From Magnetococcales bacterium (lineage in GTDB: Bacteria; Pseudomonadota; Alphaproteobacteria; UBA2136): a stretch of DNA of 40,608 nt. Within the stretch, counting starts at the first letter, position 1, and each line of letters starts with the position of its first letter. Shown here one piece after another: positions 16,672-26,600 of the stretch. The translations under genes and the position numbers were made by a program. Where the stretch lies: contig NZGE01000048.1 of NCBI GenBank assembly GCA_002689455.1, positions 1-40,608 of the forward strand, read 5' to 3'. Under the pieces are notes generated by a model. That model saw nothing but the letters and a program-made list of their open reading frames with translations. It was not told the DNA's origin and searched no databases.

Positions 16672-18519
16672 TTAAGCGCTTTTAGACTTTGCTAAAGCTT
16701 CTTCTTTTTTAGCAAGCAAATCAGCTTTAACACGTGGGTCTAGCTGGATGCCTAAGTCACGCATTTGCTCTGGTGAAACTTCACTTGGAGCCGACATCAT
16801 CAAGTCCTGTGCTTGACCATTCGCTGGGAATGGAATTACTTCACGAATGTTGTCTGTATCCATCAAAATCATCATCATACGTTCAATACCAAGTGCACAA
16901 CCACCGTGTGGAGGGCTCCCGTGTTTAAACGCACGAATCATACCACCAAACTGCTTATCAACTTCACTGTTTGGGTAACCTGCAATTTCAAATGCTTTAT
17001 ACATTACATCTGGTCGGTGGTTACGAATAGCACCTGAAAGAATTTCATAGCCGTTACACACAAGGTCATATTGCAATGCCATAATGTCTAATGGGTTGTT
17101 GTTTTCAAGCGCTTCCATACCCCCTGCAGGCATAGAAAATGGGTTATGTGAAAAGTCAATTTCGCCATTATCTGTTTCTTCAAACATTGGGTAATCTACA
17201 ATCCAAGCAAAACGGAAAGCTTCTTTGTTTGTAACTTCAAGGTCAGCACCTAAACGGTCACGCAGTGGTGAAGCCACGCGGTGCAAATCTTTACCTTTAG
17301 CCGCAACGAAAAATACAGCGTCACCTTCGCCAGCACCTGAGCGTTCAAACACTTTTTTCGTGTTTTCTTCGCCTAGGAATTTAAATAGTGGGCCTTTAAA
17401 CTCACCATCTTTCAAGGTGATGTAACCTGGAGCAGCTGGGGCGCCCAATTCTTTTTGTGCCCAAGAGCCGATTTTATCGAACCAGCTACGTGGCTGACCA
17501 GCTGCCTTTGGTGCAGCCATGGCACGGACAGCACCACCGCTGTTAATAATGTTTTTGAATACTGCAAAGTCTGTTTTCAACCACAAATCGCTAATATCAC
17601 AAATCTCAATCGGGTTACGTAGGTCTGGCTTATCGCATGAATATTTCAACATAGATTCGTTGTATGGAATACGGCGCCATTTAGCAGCGTCTAACGCCCA
17701 CTTGTCACCGTTAAAACCGTTAAACTCATCAAAAACGCCACCAATAACATCTTCAACCAAGTTAAACACATCTTCTTGTTCAACGAAGCTCATTTCCATA
17801 TCAAGTTGGTAAAATTCAAGCGGGTGACGATCGGCACGTGGGTCTTCATCACGGAAACATGGTGCAACTTGGAAATATTTATCAAAGCCAGAAACCATTA
17901 AAAGTTGTTTAAACTGCTGTGGTGCTTGTGGCAATGCATAAAAATGCCCTTTATGAATACGGCTTGGTACAAGGAAATCACGTGCACCTTCAGGGCTTGA
18001 AGCCGTTAGAATTGGCGTGTGAAACTCACGGAAATCTTTTGCCCACATACGACGACGCAGTGAAGAAATAAAGTCTGTACGCATGTGCATCATGCGGTGC
18101 ATACGCTCTGTACGTAAATCCATATAACGGTGTTTCAAGCGCATTTCTTCAGGAATAGACTCATCAGCAACGGCATATGGCAAGCTTTCCACCTTCGAAA
18201 GAACTTCCATAGACAACACATCTACTTCAATTTCACCTGTAGACATTTTAGGGTTAATTTGAGCATCTTCACGTGCCAGGACTTTACCTGTAATTTTAAT
18301 AACAGATTCAAGAGACATGTGCGTCACTTCATCAATTAAGGCTTCGCCTGCATGGTCTGGGTGGAAAACAATTTGTGTAATGCCATCATTGTCTCTCAAA
18401 TCCACAAAAACCACACCACCATGGTCGCGGCGGCGATAAATCCATCCTGATAAAGTAACCTCTTCACCAACGTTTTCTTTCTTCAGTTGGCCGAGTAAGT
18501 GTGTTCTATATGTGTTCAT
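16672..18519 (-). CDS. aspS: Aspartyl-tRNA synthetase
   Basis: MNTYRTHLLGQLKKENVGEEVTLSGWIYRRRDHGGVVFVDLRDNDGITQIVF, FQVAPCFRDEDPRADRHPLEFYQLDMEMSF, GCALGIERMMMILMDTDNIREVIPFP. Start at 18519 preferred over the longer track ORF. Confidence 0.97.
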   Translation of the reverse strand: MNTYRTHLLGQLKKENVGEEVTLSGWIYRRRDHGGVVFVDLRDNDGITQIVFHPDHAGEALIDEVTHMSLESVIKITGKVLAREDAQINPKMSTGEIEVDVLSMEVLSKVESLPYAVADESIPEEMRLKHRYMDLRTERMHRMMHMRTDFISSLRRRMWAKDFREFHTPILTASSPEGARDFLVPSRIHKGHFYALPQAPQQFKQLLMVSGFDKYFQVAPCFRDEDPRADRHPLEFYQLDMEMSFVEQEDVFNLVEDVIGGVFDEFNGFNGDKWALDAAKWRRIPYNESMLKYSCDKPDLRNPIEICDISDLWLKTDFAVFKNIINSGGAVRAMAAPKAAGQPRSWFDKIGSWAQKELGAPAAPGYITLKDGEFKGPLFKFLGEENTKKVFERSGAGEGDAVFFVAAKGKDLHRVASPLRDRLGADLEVTNKEAFRFAWIVDYPMFEETDNGEIDFSHNPFSMPAGGMEALENNNPLDIMALQYDLVCNGYEILSGAIRNHRPDVMYKAFEIAGYPNSEVDKQFGGMIRAFKHGSPPHGGCALGIERMMMILMDTDNIREVIPFPANGQAQDLMMSAPSEVSPEQMRDLGIQLDPRVKADLLAKKEEALAKSKSA

Positions 18520-18603
18520 TATGTCTCTTCCTAATAAAATTCCTAGGTTATTTGTACCAAAGTTAGTTGAACTGTCAAACATTTTTGCACATAATCAAAG
18601 TAA

Positions 18604-19632
18604 ATGAACACAAAATTGGCAAAAACTAATCATATGGTCCTTAAGTTAGCATTTTTAACTAGCTGTCTCTTCGTGTTGTCTATTCTTTTTTCTAGTTCTT
18701 TTGCCCAAGATAGTGAAGATGAAAACTCTTTCCGTCGTATTTTAAAGGGAACCGATGAAGAGTCCTTAGAACGTGACGTACTTATTAAAGAACGTGTTCG
18801 TGTTGAAAAGTCCAAAGGCCTTGACCTAAGCATTATTGGTGCAGGAAAAGACGATGGAACAACAAATTTAAAAGAAACCACTTTAAACCGTAAATGGATT
18901 GATATTGCTTCTAAAGAAGGTTTTCCTTTTTCCAAAGAAGGCCTCATCAACGCCGCAAGAAACGGTAATTTCACAGCAGTTGAAGCACTTTTAAAAGCAG
19001 GTGTACCGGTGAATGTGAATAACATTTTCAACCAAACACCGCTCATGGCTGCTATTGATAAAAACCGTGTACACATTGCGAAATACCTCATTGCACTTGG
19101 TGCGGATGTTAATGCTCAAAACAATAAAGGTGAAACCGCCCTTATTATTTCATCTGCTAAAAACCATGGCGCCTCTTTTAATTTATTAATTGATAACGGC
19201 GTTGATATTGACAAAACCGACCTTGATGGTCGTACAGCTTTGTATTTTGCAGTTCAAAATAATAACATTCCAATGGCAAGCATTCTCATTGCACTGGGTG
19301 CAGATGTGAACAAGGCCAACCGATTCTTATCCAGCCCACTGATGGTTGCTTCATGGAAAGGGAATGTTAAACTGGTTAACCGTCTGATTAAAGCGGGTGC
19401 TGATACCAATGCCCGTGATTTGAACGGAAACACGCCTCTTATTTTGGCTGTCAGTTATGGGCAATATGAAATTGCTAAAATTTTGTTAGAAGAAGGTGTA
19501 AACCCAAACCAGAAAAACAGAAATGGATGGCCTGTTATTGACCTTGCAATTCAGTATGGTCACATGGATATTGCAAACCTTCTGCTTGCTTTTGGGGCTG
19601 ACCGCCCAAAAACCCTTGGTTCAGGCAAATAA
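18604..19632 (+). CDS. Secreted ankyrin-repeat protein
   Basis: Signal peptide-like VLKLAFLTSCLFVLSILFSSSFAQ, then consecutive ANK repeats (FNQTPLMAAIDKNRVHIAKYLIALGADVNAQNNKGETALIISSA..., DGRTALYFAVQNNNIPMASILIALGADVNKAN..., NGNTPLILAVSYGQYEIAKILLEEGVNPNQKN). Confidence 0.92.
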   Translation: MNTKLAKTNHMVLKLAFLTSCLFVLSILFSSSFAQDSEDENSFRRILKGTDEESLERDVLIKERVRVEKSKGLDLSIIGAGKDDGTTNLKETTLNRKWIDIASKEGFPFSKEGLINAARNGNFTAVEALLKAGVPVNVNNIFNQTPLMAAIDKNRVHIAKYLIALGADVNAQNNKGETALIISSAKNHGASFNLLIDNGVDIDKTDLDGRTALYFAVQNNNIPMASILIALGADVNKANRFLSSPLMVASWKGNVKLVNRLIKAGADTNARDLNGNTPLILAVSYGQYEIAKILLEEGVNPNQKNRNGWPVIDLAIQYGHMDIANLLLAFGADRPKTLGSGK

Positions 19633-20485
19633 AATATTCCAACCATTTTTTCGCAATATTCACACCTGTAACATCTTCAATGGCAATGGCAGGTCTTGCA
19701 TTCACTTCTAAAACATAAGTTTTACCATTTTCATGGCGCATTAGGTCCACCCCTGCATAATGTAAGCCACCAACCTTTGTAGCTTTCACAGCCAATGCCT
19801 TTTCCAATTTTGTTAATAAAATTGGCTTTGCATTATGATGCTTTGAATAATTGGTAACCAGCTCCCCTAAAGGTGCCCACCTTTCCATAGAAGCTACAAC
19901 TTCATTACCAATTACAAAGGCGCGAATATCACGTCCTATAGGTGTTATAAGACTTTGCAATAAAGCACCTTGGTGATACACATCTAAAAGCATTAAACTT
20001 TGCAATTCTTCAAAGCTTTTCACCAAAACCACACCGTCTCCTTGTTTGCCGCATTTTGGCTTAAGCACATATAATTGGTCAGGTGAAAACATAGGCTTTA
20101 TATGAGCAACATTTTCCACAAGCCACGTTTTAGGGTGTGGAACATCACATTCTGCAAACAGCTTACTGGCTTGCCACTTATCACTTAAAGGGCTTACACC
20201 TTGACGAGAAACAATACACCCACCTTCTTTAAACACTTTTAAAACAGGTGCAAAGCGTTCTTCTTCAAATGAAAAATAAAATGGAAAAACGTGCGTTACA
20301 TTTAAGGGTTGATGATTCTTTTTATCATAAACCACATTACTCTTCACATAAACATCATCAATGCATCTCCATAAAAAAGGTGTATCAAAATGTGCAGCCT
20401 CTTCCCATACCCTAGAGAACATAGAAGGTTTTGGACAAAACTCACTTTCAGGGTGATAAACTGAAAGAAACAGAACATTATTCAA
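19535..20485 (-). CDS. RimK-like ATP-grasp ligase
   Basis: DKWQASKLFAECDVPHPKTWLV, LYVLKPKCGKQGDGVVLVKS, GRDIRAFVIGNEVVASMERW, HYAGVDLMRHENGKTYVLEVNARPAI. Start lies just 3' of the ornithine aminotransferase stop. Confidence 0.87.
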   Translation of the reverse strand: MNNVLFLSVYHPESEFCPKPSMFSRVWEEAAHFDTPFLWRCIDDVYVKSNVVYDKKNHQPLNVTHVFPFYFSFEEERFAPVLKVFKEGGCIVSRQGVSPLSDKWQASKLFAECDVPHPKTWLVENVAHIKPMFSPDQLYVLKPKCGKQGDGVVLVKSFEELQSLMLLDVYHQGALLQSLITPIGRDIRAFVIGNEVVASMERWAPLGELVTNYSKHHNAKPILLTKLEKALAVKATKVGGLHYAGVDLMRHENGKTYVLEVNARPAIAIEDVTGVNIAKKWLEYFICLNQGFLGGQPQKQAEGLQYPCDHTELQGQ

Positions 20486-20488
20486 CGC

Positions 20489-21688
20489 TTACCAACTTTC
20501 TAAAATGTATTGTAATTTCTCAACCGCTTCGTCTATTTCCTCCTTGGTAATAATAAGTGGCGGTGCAAAACGAATAACATTTTCGTGGGTTTCTTTTGAA
20601 AGAACACCGGTTTCCATTAACTTCAAACAAATTTCACGTGCGCTAATTTTTTCTGCATAAACTTCCACGCCAACCCACAAACCACTGCCACGAATTTCTT
20701 GGATGTATGGACTGTTCATATCTTTAAGTTTCTGTTGAAGATATACACCTTTTTTAGCGCTTTGTTCGGCTAAATTTTCTTGTTCTAAAATTTCAATAGA
20801 TTTTAAGCCAATGGCTGAAGCAAGCGGATTTCCACCCCATGTTGAACCATGACTGCCATAGTCAAAAACATCCATCACTTCTTTACGGGCAACAAATGCC
20901 GAAATAGGGAACAAACCACCGCCTAACGCTTTTCCTAAAATAAGGCCATCAGGTTTTTCAATTTCATGTTCAAACGCAAAGTTTTTACCTGTGCGCCCCA
21001 TACCTGTTTGAACTTCATCTAATATAAACAAAACATTATGCTTTTTACAAAGTTCGTATGCTTCTTTCATCCACCCTTTTGGCGGTATAATAATGCCAGC
21101 CTCACCTTGCATAGGTTCGGTTATAAAGGCGCAAGTATTGGGTGTAATAGCCCTTTCTAAAGCTTCAAAGTCCCCAAACTCAATTGGCACAAAACCAGGC
21201 GCAAAAGGTTCAAAACCACGTCTTGTTACCGCATCGCTTGAAAAGCCTACAATGGTTGTGGTACGCCCATGAAAGTTATTCTTTGAAACAATTATTTCCG
21301 CTTTTCCACTTTCAATTCCTTTAACATCATAACCATAACGGCGGGCTGCTTTGATAGCCGTTTCCACAGCTTCTGCACCTGTGTTCATAGGCAACGCCAT
21401 ATCTAGCCCTGTTATTTGACATAATTTTTCTAAAAAGGGAGCCAATGTATTGGTGTGAAAAGCGCGCGAAACAATAGCAAGTTTTGAAGCTTGATCGATC
21501 ATAACCTTTAAAAGTTCAGGGTGAGAGTGCCCCATGCTTACAGCGCTGTAAGCGCTCATAAAGTCTAAATATTCTTTACCGTTTTCATCCCAAAGTTTAC
21601 ACCCTGAACCTTTGGTTAAAACCACAGGCAGCGGGTGATAGTTATGCGCACATACTTTTTCTTCTTTTAATATGGTTTGAGATGTCAT
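20489..21688 (-). CDS. rocD: Ornithine aminotransferase
   Basis: LTKGSGCKLWDENGKEYLDFMSAYSAVSMGHSHPEL, MNTGAEAVETAIKAARRYGY, FILDEVQTGMGRTGKNFAFEHE, ILGKALGGGLFPISAFVARKEVMDVFDYGSHGSTWGGNPLASA. Confidence 0.94.
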   Translation of the reverse strand: MTSQTILKEEKVCAHNYHPLPVVLTKGSGCKLWDENGKEYLDFMSAYSAVSMGHSHPELLKVMIDQASKLAIVSRAFHTNTLAPFLEKLCQITGLDMALPMNTGAEAVETAIKAARRYGYDVKGIESGKAEIIVSKNNFHGRTTTIVGFSSDAVTRRGFEPFAPGFVPIEFGDFEALERAITPNTCAFITEPMQGEAGIIIPPKGWMKEAYELCKKHNVLFILDEVQTGMGRTGKNFAFEHEIEKPDGLILGKALGGGLFPISAFVARKEVMDVFDYGSHGSTWGGNPLASAIGLKSIEILEQENLAEQSAKKGVYLQQKLKDMNSPYIQEIRGSGLWVGVEVYAEKISAREICLKLMETGVLSKETHENVIRFAPPLIITKEEIDEAVEKLQYILESW

Positions 21689-21690
21689 GA

Positions 21691-22587
21691 TTAATTCCCT
21701 TTTTTATGTTCACAGGCTGCAATAATTTGGTGCATTAGAGTTAATGTTTGTTCAGCACCTTTTAGTGTTGGGTTATATTCAGCAATTTCTAAAGCCTTAA
21801 ATTTCAATTCTTTCGAAAGTTTTGCAAAATTACGTAAAGCATCTTCTTTACTTATACCGCCCTTTTCAAGGCTACCCGTTGCAGGCGCATCTTTGGGGTC
21901 AAAACCGTCAAGGTCTACCGAAAGACCAAAGCCTTTTGTACCATTTTTAACAATATTTAAGGCTTCATTAAAAACAACATCTAGCCCCCTTTTTTGAATT
22001 TCATCCATATAAAAAACACGGACACCTAAACTTTCAAGCAGTGATTTTTCACCTTCTTCATAAGAGCGAATTCCTATTAAACAAACATGTTTCGGGTTCA
22101 ACTTAACCTTACCCGAACCCAACTCCACTAAAAATTGACGACCTTGCCCTAGCAGCCTTGCTAAAGGCATACCGTGATAAGCCAGCGACGGTGAAGTTTC
22201 TTTCAAATGCGCATCCATATGCGCATCAAACCAAATTAAACCAAATTGACCTTCAGCATTTAACCCTGTGGTTACACCACTCCACGTGCCCATGGCCATG
22301 GAATGATCACCGCCAATCACAACAGGAAATTTTTCATGCTTAACCAGATGCTGCACACGTTCGGTTAGCCTTACAACAAATTCTTTTACAAGCATTGAAC
22401 GTTGTTCTTTATCCTTAACTTCGCCTGAACACACGCTTATTGACGGACTTATAATACCTTCGCATTTAAAGTTCACACCCAACAATTTAAGTTTTTTAAG
22501 TGAAATATCTTTAAAAAAAACTTCAGGGCCAAGCTCGGTTTTTATTTTTTGAGCCCCCCAACCAATTGCTGCGCCAAGTAAATGCAT
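21691..22587 (-). CDS. rocF: Arginase
   Basis: VVIGGDHSMAMGTWSG, FGLIWFDAHMDAHLKETSPS, FGLSVDLDGFDPKDAPATGSLEKGGIS; ureohydrolase metal-binding motifs present. Confidence 0.94.
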   Translation of the reverse strand: MHLLGAAIGWGAQKIKTELGPEVFFKDISLKKLKLLGVNFKCEGIISPSISVCSGEVKDKEQRSMLVKEFVVRLTERVQHLVKHEKFPVVIGGDHSMAMGTWSGVTTGLNAEGQFGLIWFDAHMDAHLKETSPSLAYHGMPLARLLGQGRQFLVELGSGKVKLNPKHVCLIGIRSYEEGEKSLLESLGVRVFYMDEIQKRGLDVVFNEALNIVKNGTKGFGLSVDLDGFDPKDAPATGSLEKGGISKEDALRNFAKLSKELKFKALEIAEYNPTLKGAEQTLTLMHQIIAACEHKKGN

Positions 22588-22633
22588 ATAAGGTTCCTTT
22601 TTTCTTTTTACTCTTACTTATATTTTAGCACAC

Positions 22634-22662
22634 AAAAAAAGAACCTTCCAAAAAGAAGGTTC
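22634..22662 (-). terminator. Terminator downstream of the 22669-23040 gene
   Basis: On the minus strand GAACCTTC-TTTTTG-GAAGGTTC followed by TTTTTTT. Confidence 0.8.
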
Positions 22663-22668
22663 ATTATA

Positions 22669-23040
22669 TTACGCAAAGTCATCTAAGTTCATACCTAAAT
22701 TCGTAAAAATAGCTTGAGATAAAAGTTCTATTTTTTCAACAGTAGGAAGAATGTCTGTACGAACGGTATGCGCCGCTTTTTCGAGTTCATCTACATCATC
22801 AAAATCCTCATTTTCAAAAAATTCCTGTAAAGATTTTACGCCCGCACTAAAAGAGGGCAAGAGGTTCAAAACTTTATCAACTTGTGTAATGTAAGATTGA
22901 ACTTGTTCGTCATAGCTTTCAACAGGCTTTGTAAATTGGCTACGCAAATGAACCATTCCACGTTTGCATTTTTCAAGTGATTCATGCGCGTTTTCTAATT
23001 TTGTTTGTAATTCAATTGTAATTTCATCGATGCGATCCAT
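22669..23040 (-). CDS. Hypothetical coiled-coil protein
   Basis: MDRIDEITIELQTKLENAHESLEKCKRG..., 123 aa, highly helical, with its own terminator. No recognised family. Confidence 0.65.
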   Translation of the reverse strand: MDRIDEITIELQTKLENAHESLEKCKRGMVHLRSQFTKPVESYDEQVQSYITQVDKVLNLLPSFSAGVKSLQEFFENEDFDDVDELEKAAHTVRTDILPTVEKIELLSQAIFTNLGMNLDDFA

Positions 23041-23147
23041 AAAAAGACCTCGAAGTTCGTGTAAGTGAATAAAGTTAAAAAATTAAAAGTATATGTATTA
23101 TTGTTAACTAAAACGCTAACAAATAACCCATTGAACTGCAACAAAAT

Positions 23148-23178
23148 AAAAAGGCAGCTTAAAGCTGCCTTTTATAAA
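23148..23178 (-). terminator. Terminator downstream of trxA
   Basis: GGCAGCTTTAAGCTGCC-type palindrome flanked by A/T runs. Confidence 0.75.
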
Positions 23179-23189
23179 AAACTATCAAA

Positions 23190-23513
23190 TTACAGCTGAG
23201 ACTTAACCCATGCTGTTAGTTCACCTTTTGGCATTCCGCCAACTTTAGCGTCAACCATTTCACCGTTTTTGAAAACCATCAACGTTGGAATACCACGCAC
23301 ACCAAGCTTAGTTGGTGTTTCTGGGCTATCGTCAATGTTTACCTTAGCAATAGTCACTGCGTCGCCTAATTCTGCGGCAACTTCATCCAAAATTGGGCTT
23401 AATTGCTTACAAGGACCACACCACTCTGCCCAAAAATCAACCAATACAGGCTTTTCGCTTTTTACAACATCTGCATCAAAACTAGCGTCTGTTACTGCAA
23501 CTACTTTACTCAT
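23190..23513 (-). CDS. trxA: Thioredoxin
   Basis: PVLVDFWAEWCGPCKQLSPILDEVA...VRGIPTLMVFKNGE, 107 aa with WCGPC active site. Confidence 0.97.
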   Translation of the reverse strand: MSKVVAVTDASFDADVVKSEKPVLVDFWAEWCGPCKQLSPILDEVAAELGDAVTIAKVNIDDSPETPTKLGVRGIPTLMVFKNGEMVDAKVGGMPKGELTAWVKSQL

Positions 23514-23630
23514 TTTAACTCAATAAATCCTTTTGTTTTAAATTCAATAACAATGATAGGCTGACTTTTTCTATAATTCAACCACTATTCCTGTTTAATT
23601 TTCGCTTTCAGTATATTTTATGTTTAGAAA

Positions 23631-26600
23631 CTAAACCCAATTCAATTTTGGAGTATCAGAAGCTGTCCAAATAAGTACGGCTTTAATTTCCTTCTTCGGA
23701 AAAATTTCTTGTAATGCTTTTTTATAAAACTGCATTTGTTTTTGATAATCAACAGGTATAGTTTCAGGAATTGTTGCATTTGTTTTATAGTCCACTGCAA
23801 TCACTTCATTTTCACAAACAACTAACCTATCCACAATCCCTTCAAGCCTGTAACCATTTATGTTTGCTGCCAGTGGAATTTCAGCTTTGGAATTTTCAGC
23901 AAAAAATTCTGGGAAATTTTGAAGAACTGCCACAGCGCTTTTCACCAACATTTCCTTTTCAGCGCTGGTATATTCTGCTGCCACTTGATTTAAGAAATTC
24001 AGCCCTTTTTCTTGCCAATTGCACTGTTCTAACTCTGGCAAAAATTCCAATAATTTATGTACCAACTGCCCACGCTTAAATAATTTTTCACGCTGTTTTT
24101 CGCTTAAAAGTTCAAGCTGCTCTTTCCTTTTTAAAGAATCGGATGCGTGCACTAAAGTTAAGCCACGCTCGTTCGGCGCTAAACTTTCCACCCATTCAGG
24201 TAAAGCTTCTTCCACAGGTTCTAAAGGTGTTTCTTTACTTTGAGCTGTTAAGTTATTTTCAACTTTAAATACATATTCACCTTGAGTGATTTGTAAAAAT
24301 TTCTGTTGTTCAGAAATAGCTTCCAATATATGCCCATACCAGCAATTTTCAGGTTTATAGCCATGTTTTTTAACACCTGAAATGTAAATACGTTCTTTTG
24401 AACGTGTAAGCGCAACATAAAGCAAACGCATTTCATCACGGAAAATACGTTCTTTTTCTTCATCAACCAGTTTTTCTTGATAGGCTGGTGCTTCTTTTGC
24501 TGAGAGGCGGTGCAAAAACAAGTGATCCGAACCATCATCACCCACATGCCAAAGGCCTGTATCATTGGACATATTTTTATAAAACTGCCCTGTGGTATCT
24601 GGCATTATCACAATTGGAGACTCCAATCCTTTTGAACCGTGTGCTGTCATTAAACGCACTTTATTACCAGCATCGGTTTCACGTTTTAAGTTTAAAGTTT
24701 GCGTATCCAGCATATGAATAAGTTTTAAAACACCCTCACCTTTTTGTGTTACTTCCATAGCCATATTTAAAAGTGTATCTAAGGCATCGTCCACAGCTAC
24801 AACAGGCGATTTTTCATCACGCATGGACATTAAAGAATAATACACACCACGCACATTTAATTGCTGAATAACCCAAGTTAAAAACCCTTGCAAACCTTCT
24901 TTATAAAAAGCACGTGTCACGTTTTGTAGCACAGCCCCATATGACACAGTTTTATCTATCATATGCCATAAGGTTTTCGATTTTTTTTTCCCAACAAACA
25001 ATGCATCAAACTCTTCATCATTTAAGCCAATAAGCGGTGACCTTAAAACATGCGCTAGAGATAAATCATCATCCGTATTCGACACAAATTTTAACAATGC
25101 CAACAAGTCTTGAATCACCGTTTCACTTTGCAGTGTCACTTGGTCGGCACCGCCGTGTGGAATATAATAACGGTCTAGCGCTGCAATGAGAGATGACATT
25201 AAAGAGCGACTTCTAAGTAAAATCATAATATCACCAGGCTCAATATATGTACCCGTGCTCTCCAAAACATCTTTACTATTCAACAAATTTAAAATTTGTT
25301 TTGCTGTTTTCTCTGCAATTTCCTCTTTTAAAGAGCTTTGCTTATTTTTCCTTGTCGGTAAACTCCAAGGTTCAAAAACAACTTCATCATCTTGTGCTTC
25401 TAAAAGTGGAGAAATATGAATAACACCACTGCTTCCTACCTTCACTGCATTATGTAAAATTTCATCAGCCATATCATCTACAGCGTGGTGACGGTTTGTT
25501 TGCTGGAAAACCGAATCCACAAAATTTAAAACAGGCTCTGTCGAACGGAAAGAAACCATGAGTTCTTCCACAGCTACAGGAGCGTTTGATTGTGACTGGT
25601 GTGCATGCAAGTAATGTTTCATAGAGCCAAAAACATGTGGTTGCGCTCCACGGAAGCGATAAATACTTTGCTTCATATCACCCACCGCGAAGAAAGTGCG
25701 CCCTTCATGCTGGCCCACACCTGCATAAAACTCGTCAACAATTGCTTTTAAAATATGCCACTGATCATTATCCGTATCCTGCGCTTCATCCAATAAAACA
25801 TGACGAATTTTTTGATCCATTTTAAAGCGAACCCATTCGCTTTTTTCTGTGTTTTTTAACAGGTCAGCTGTTTTAGAAATAAGATCATCAAAATCTAAAA
25901 CCCCCGATTTATATTTCAGTTTTTCATAAGACTCTAAAATTTGTGAACCCAACTCCAAATATGAAATGGTAATAAGGTAAGCATTTGCAGTTTTAATTTT
26001 TTCTTCAACATCTAGAATATAATCGGCGAACTTATACATGAGGTCCCACAAGTCATCACCACCAAATTCACGCGCTTTTTTATCGGGGAACCCTTGACTA
26101 CGTACCTTGCCTGATGAGGGTGAAATAAAAACATCTCTCAACTTCTGCCAAGGTGCGGTTTCATCATGTAAATATTCTTTTAAAAGCGTGCCCAAGCCTT
26201 GCGCCACTTTACCCCCTTGAAGTAAAGATTCTGCGCCTTTTATTAAAGTTTCAGCATAAACATTGGGTACAACACATAAATTTTCACAAAAGTTCTCGTA
26301 TGTTTCACCTGTGATATTTCCTTCAATATTTAACGTTTTCAAAAGTGTTTCTTTAACACCTTCAATACCGCCCGATTGTCTTAAATATTTTTTATATCTT
26401 GTGGCTTCGTTTACAAAAGAATCTAACGCTTCACTTAATGTTTTTTCACCGTATGTGTAGGCATAAAAGTCAAAAACCCACGCAGGCTTAAGCGTTCCTT
26501 CAAGAGCATGCATAAACACTGATGATTTTGCTTTTCTTAAAAGCTCGGACTGCTCTTGCCCTTCAATTAAGTTAAAGGCTGGGCTAATGTCAGCTTCTAG

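Noticed and set aside
24248-24565. 105-aa ORF inside addA on the same strand but another frame
   Set aside because: It is out of frame within a well-supported AddA domain region and has low-complexity composition.
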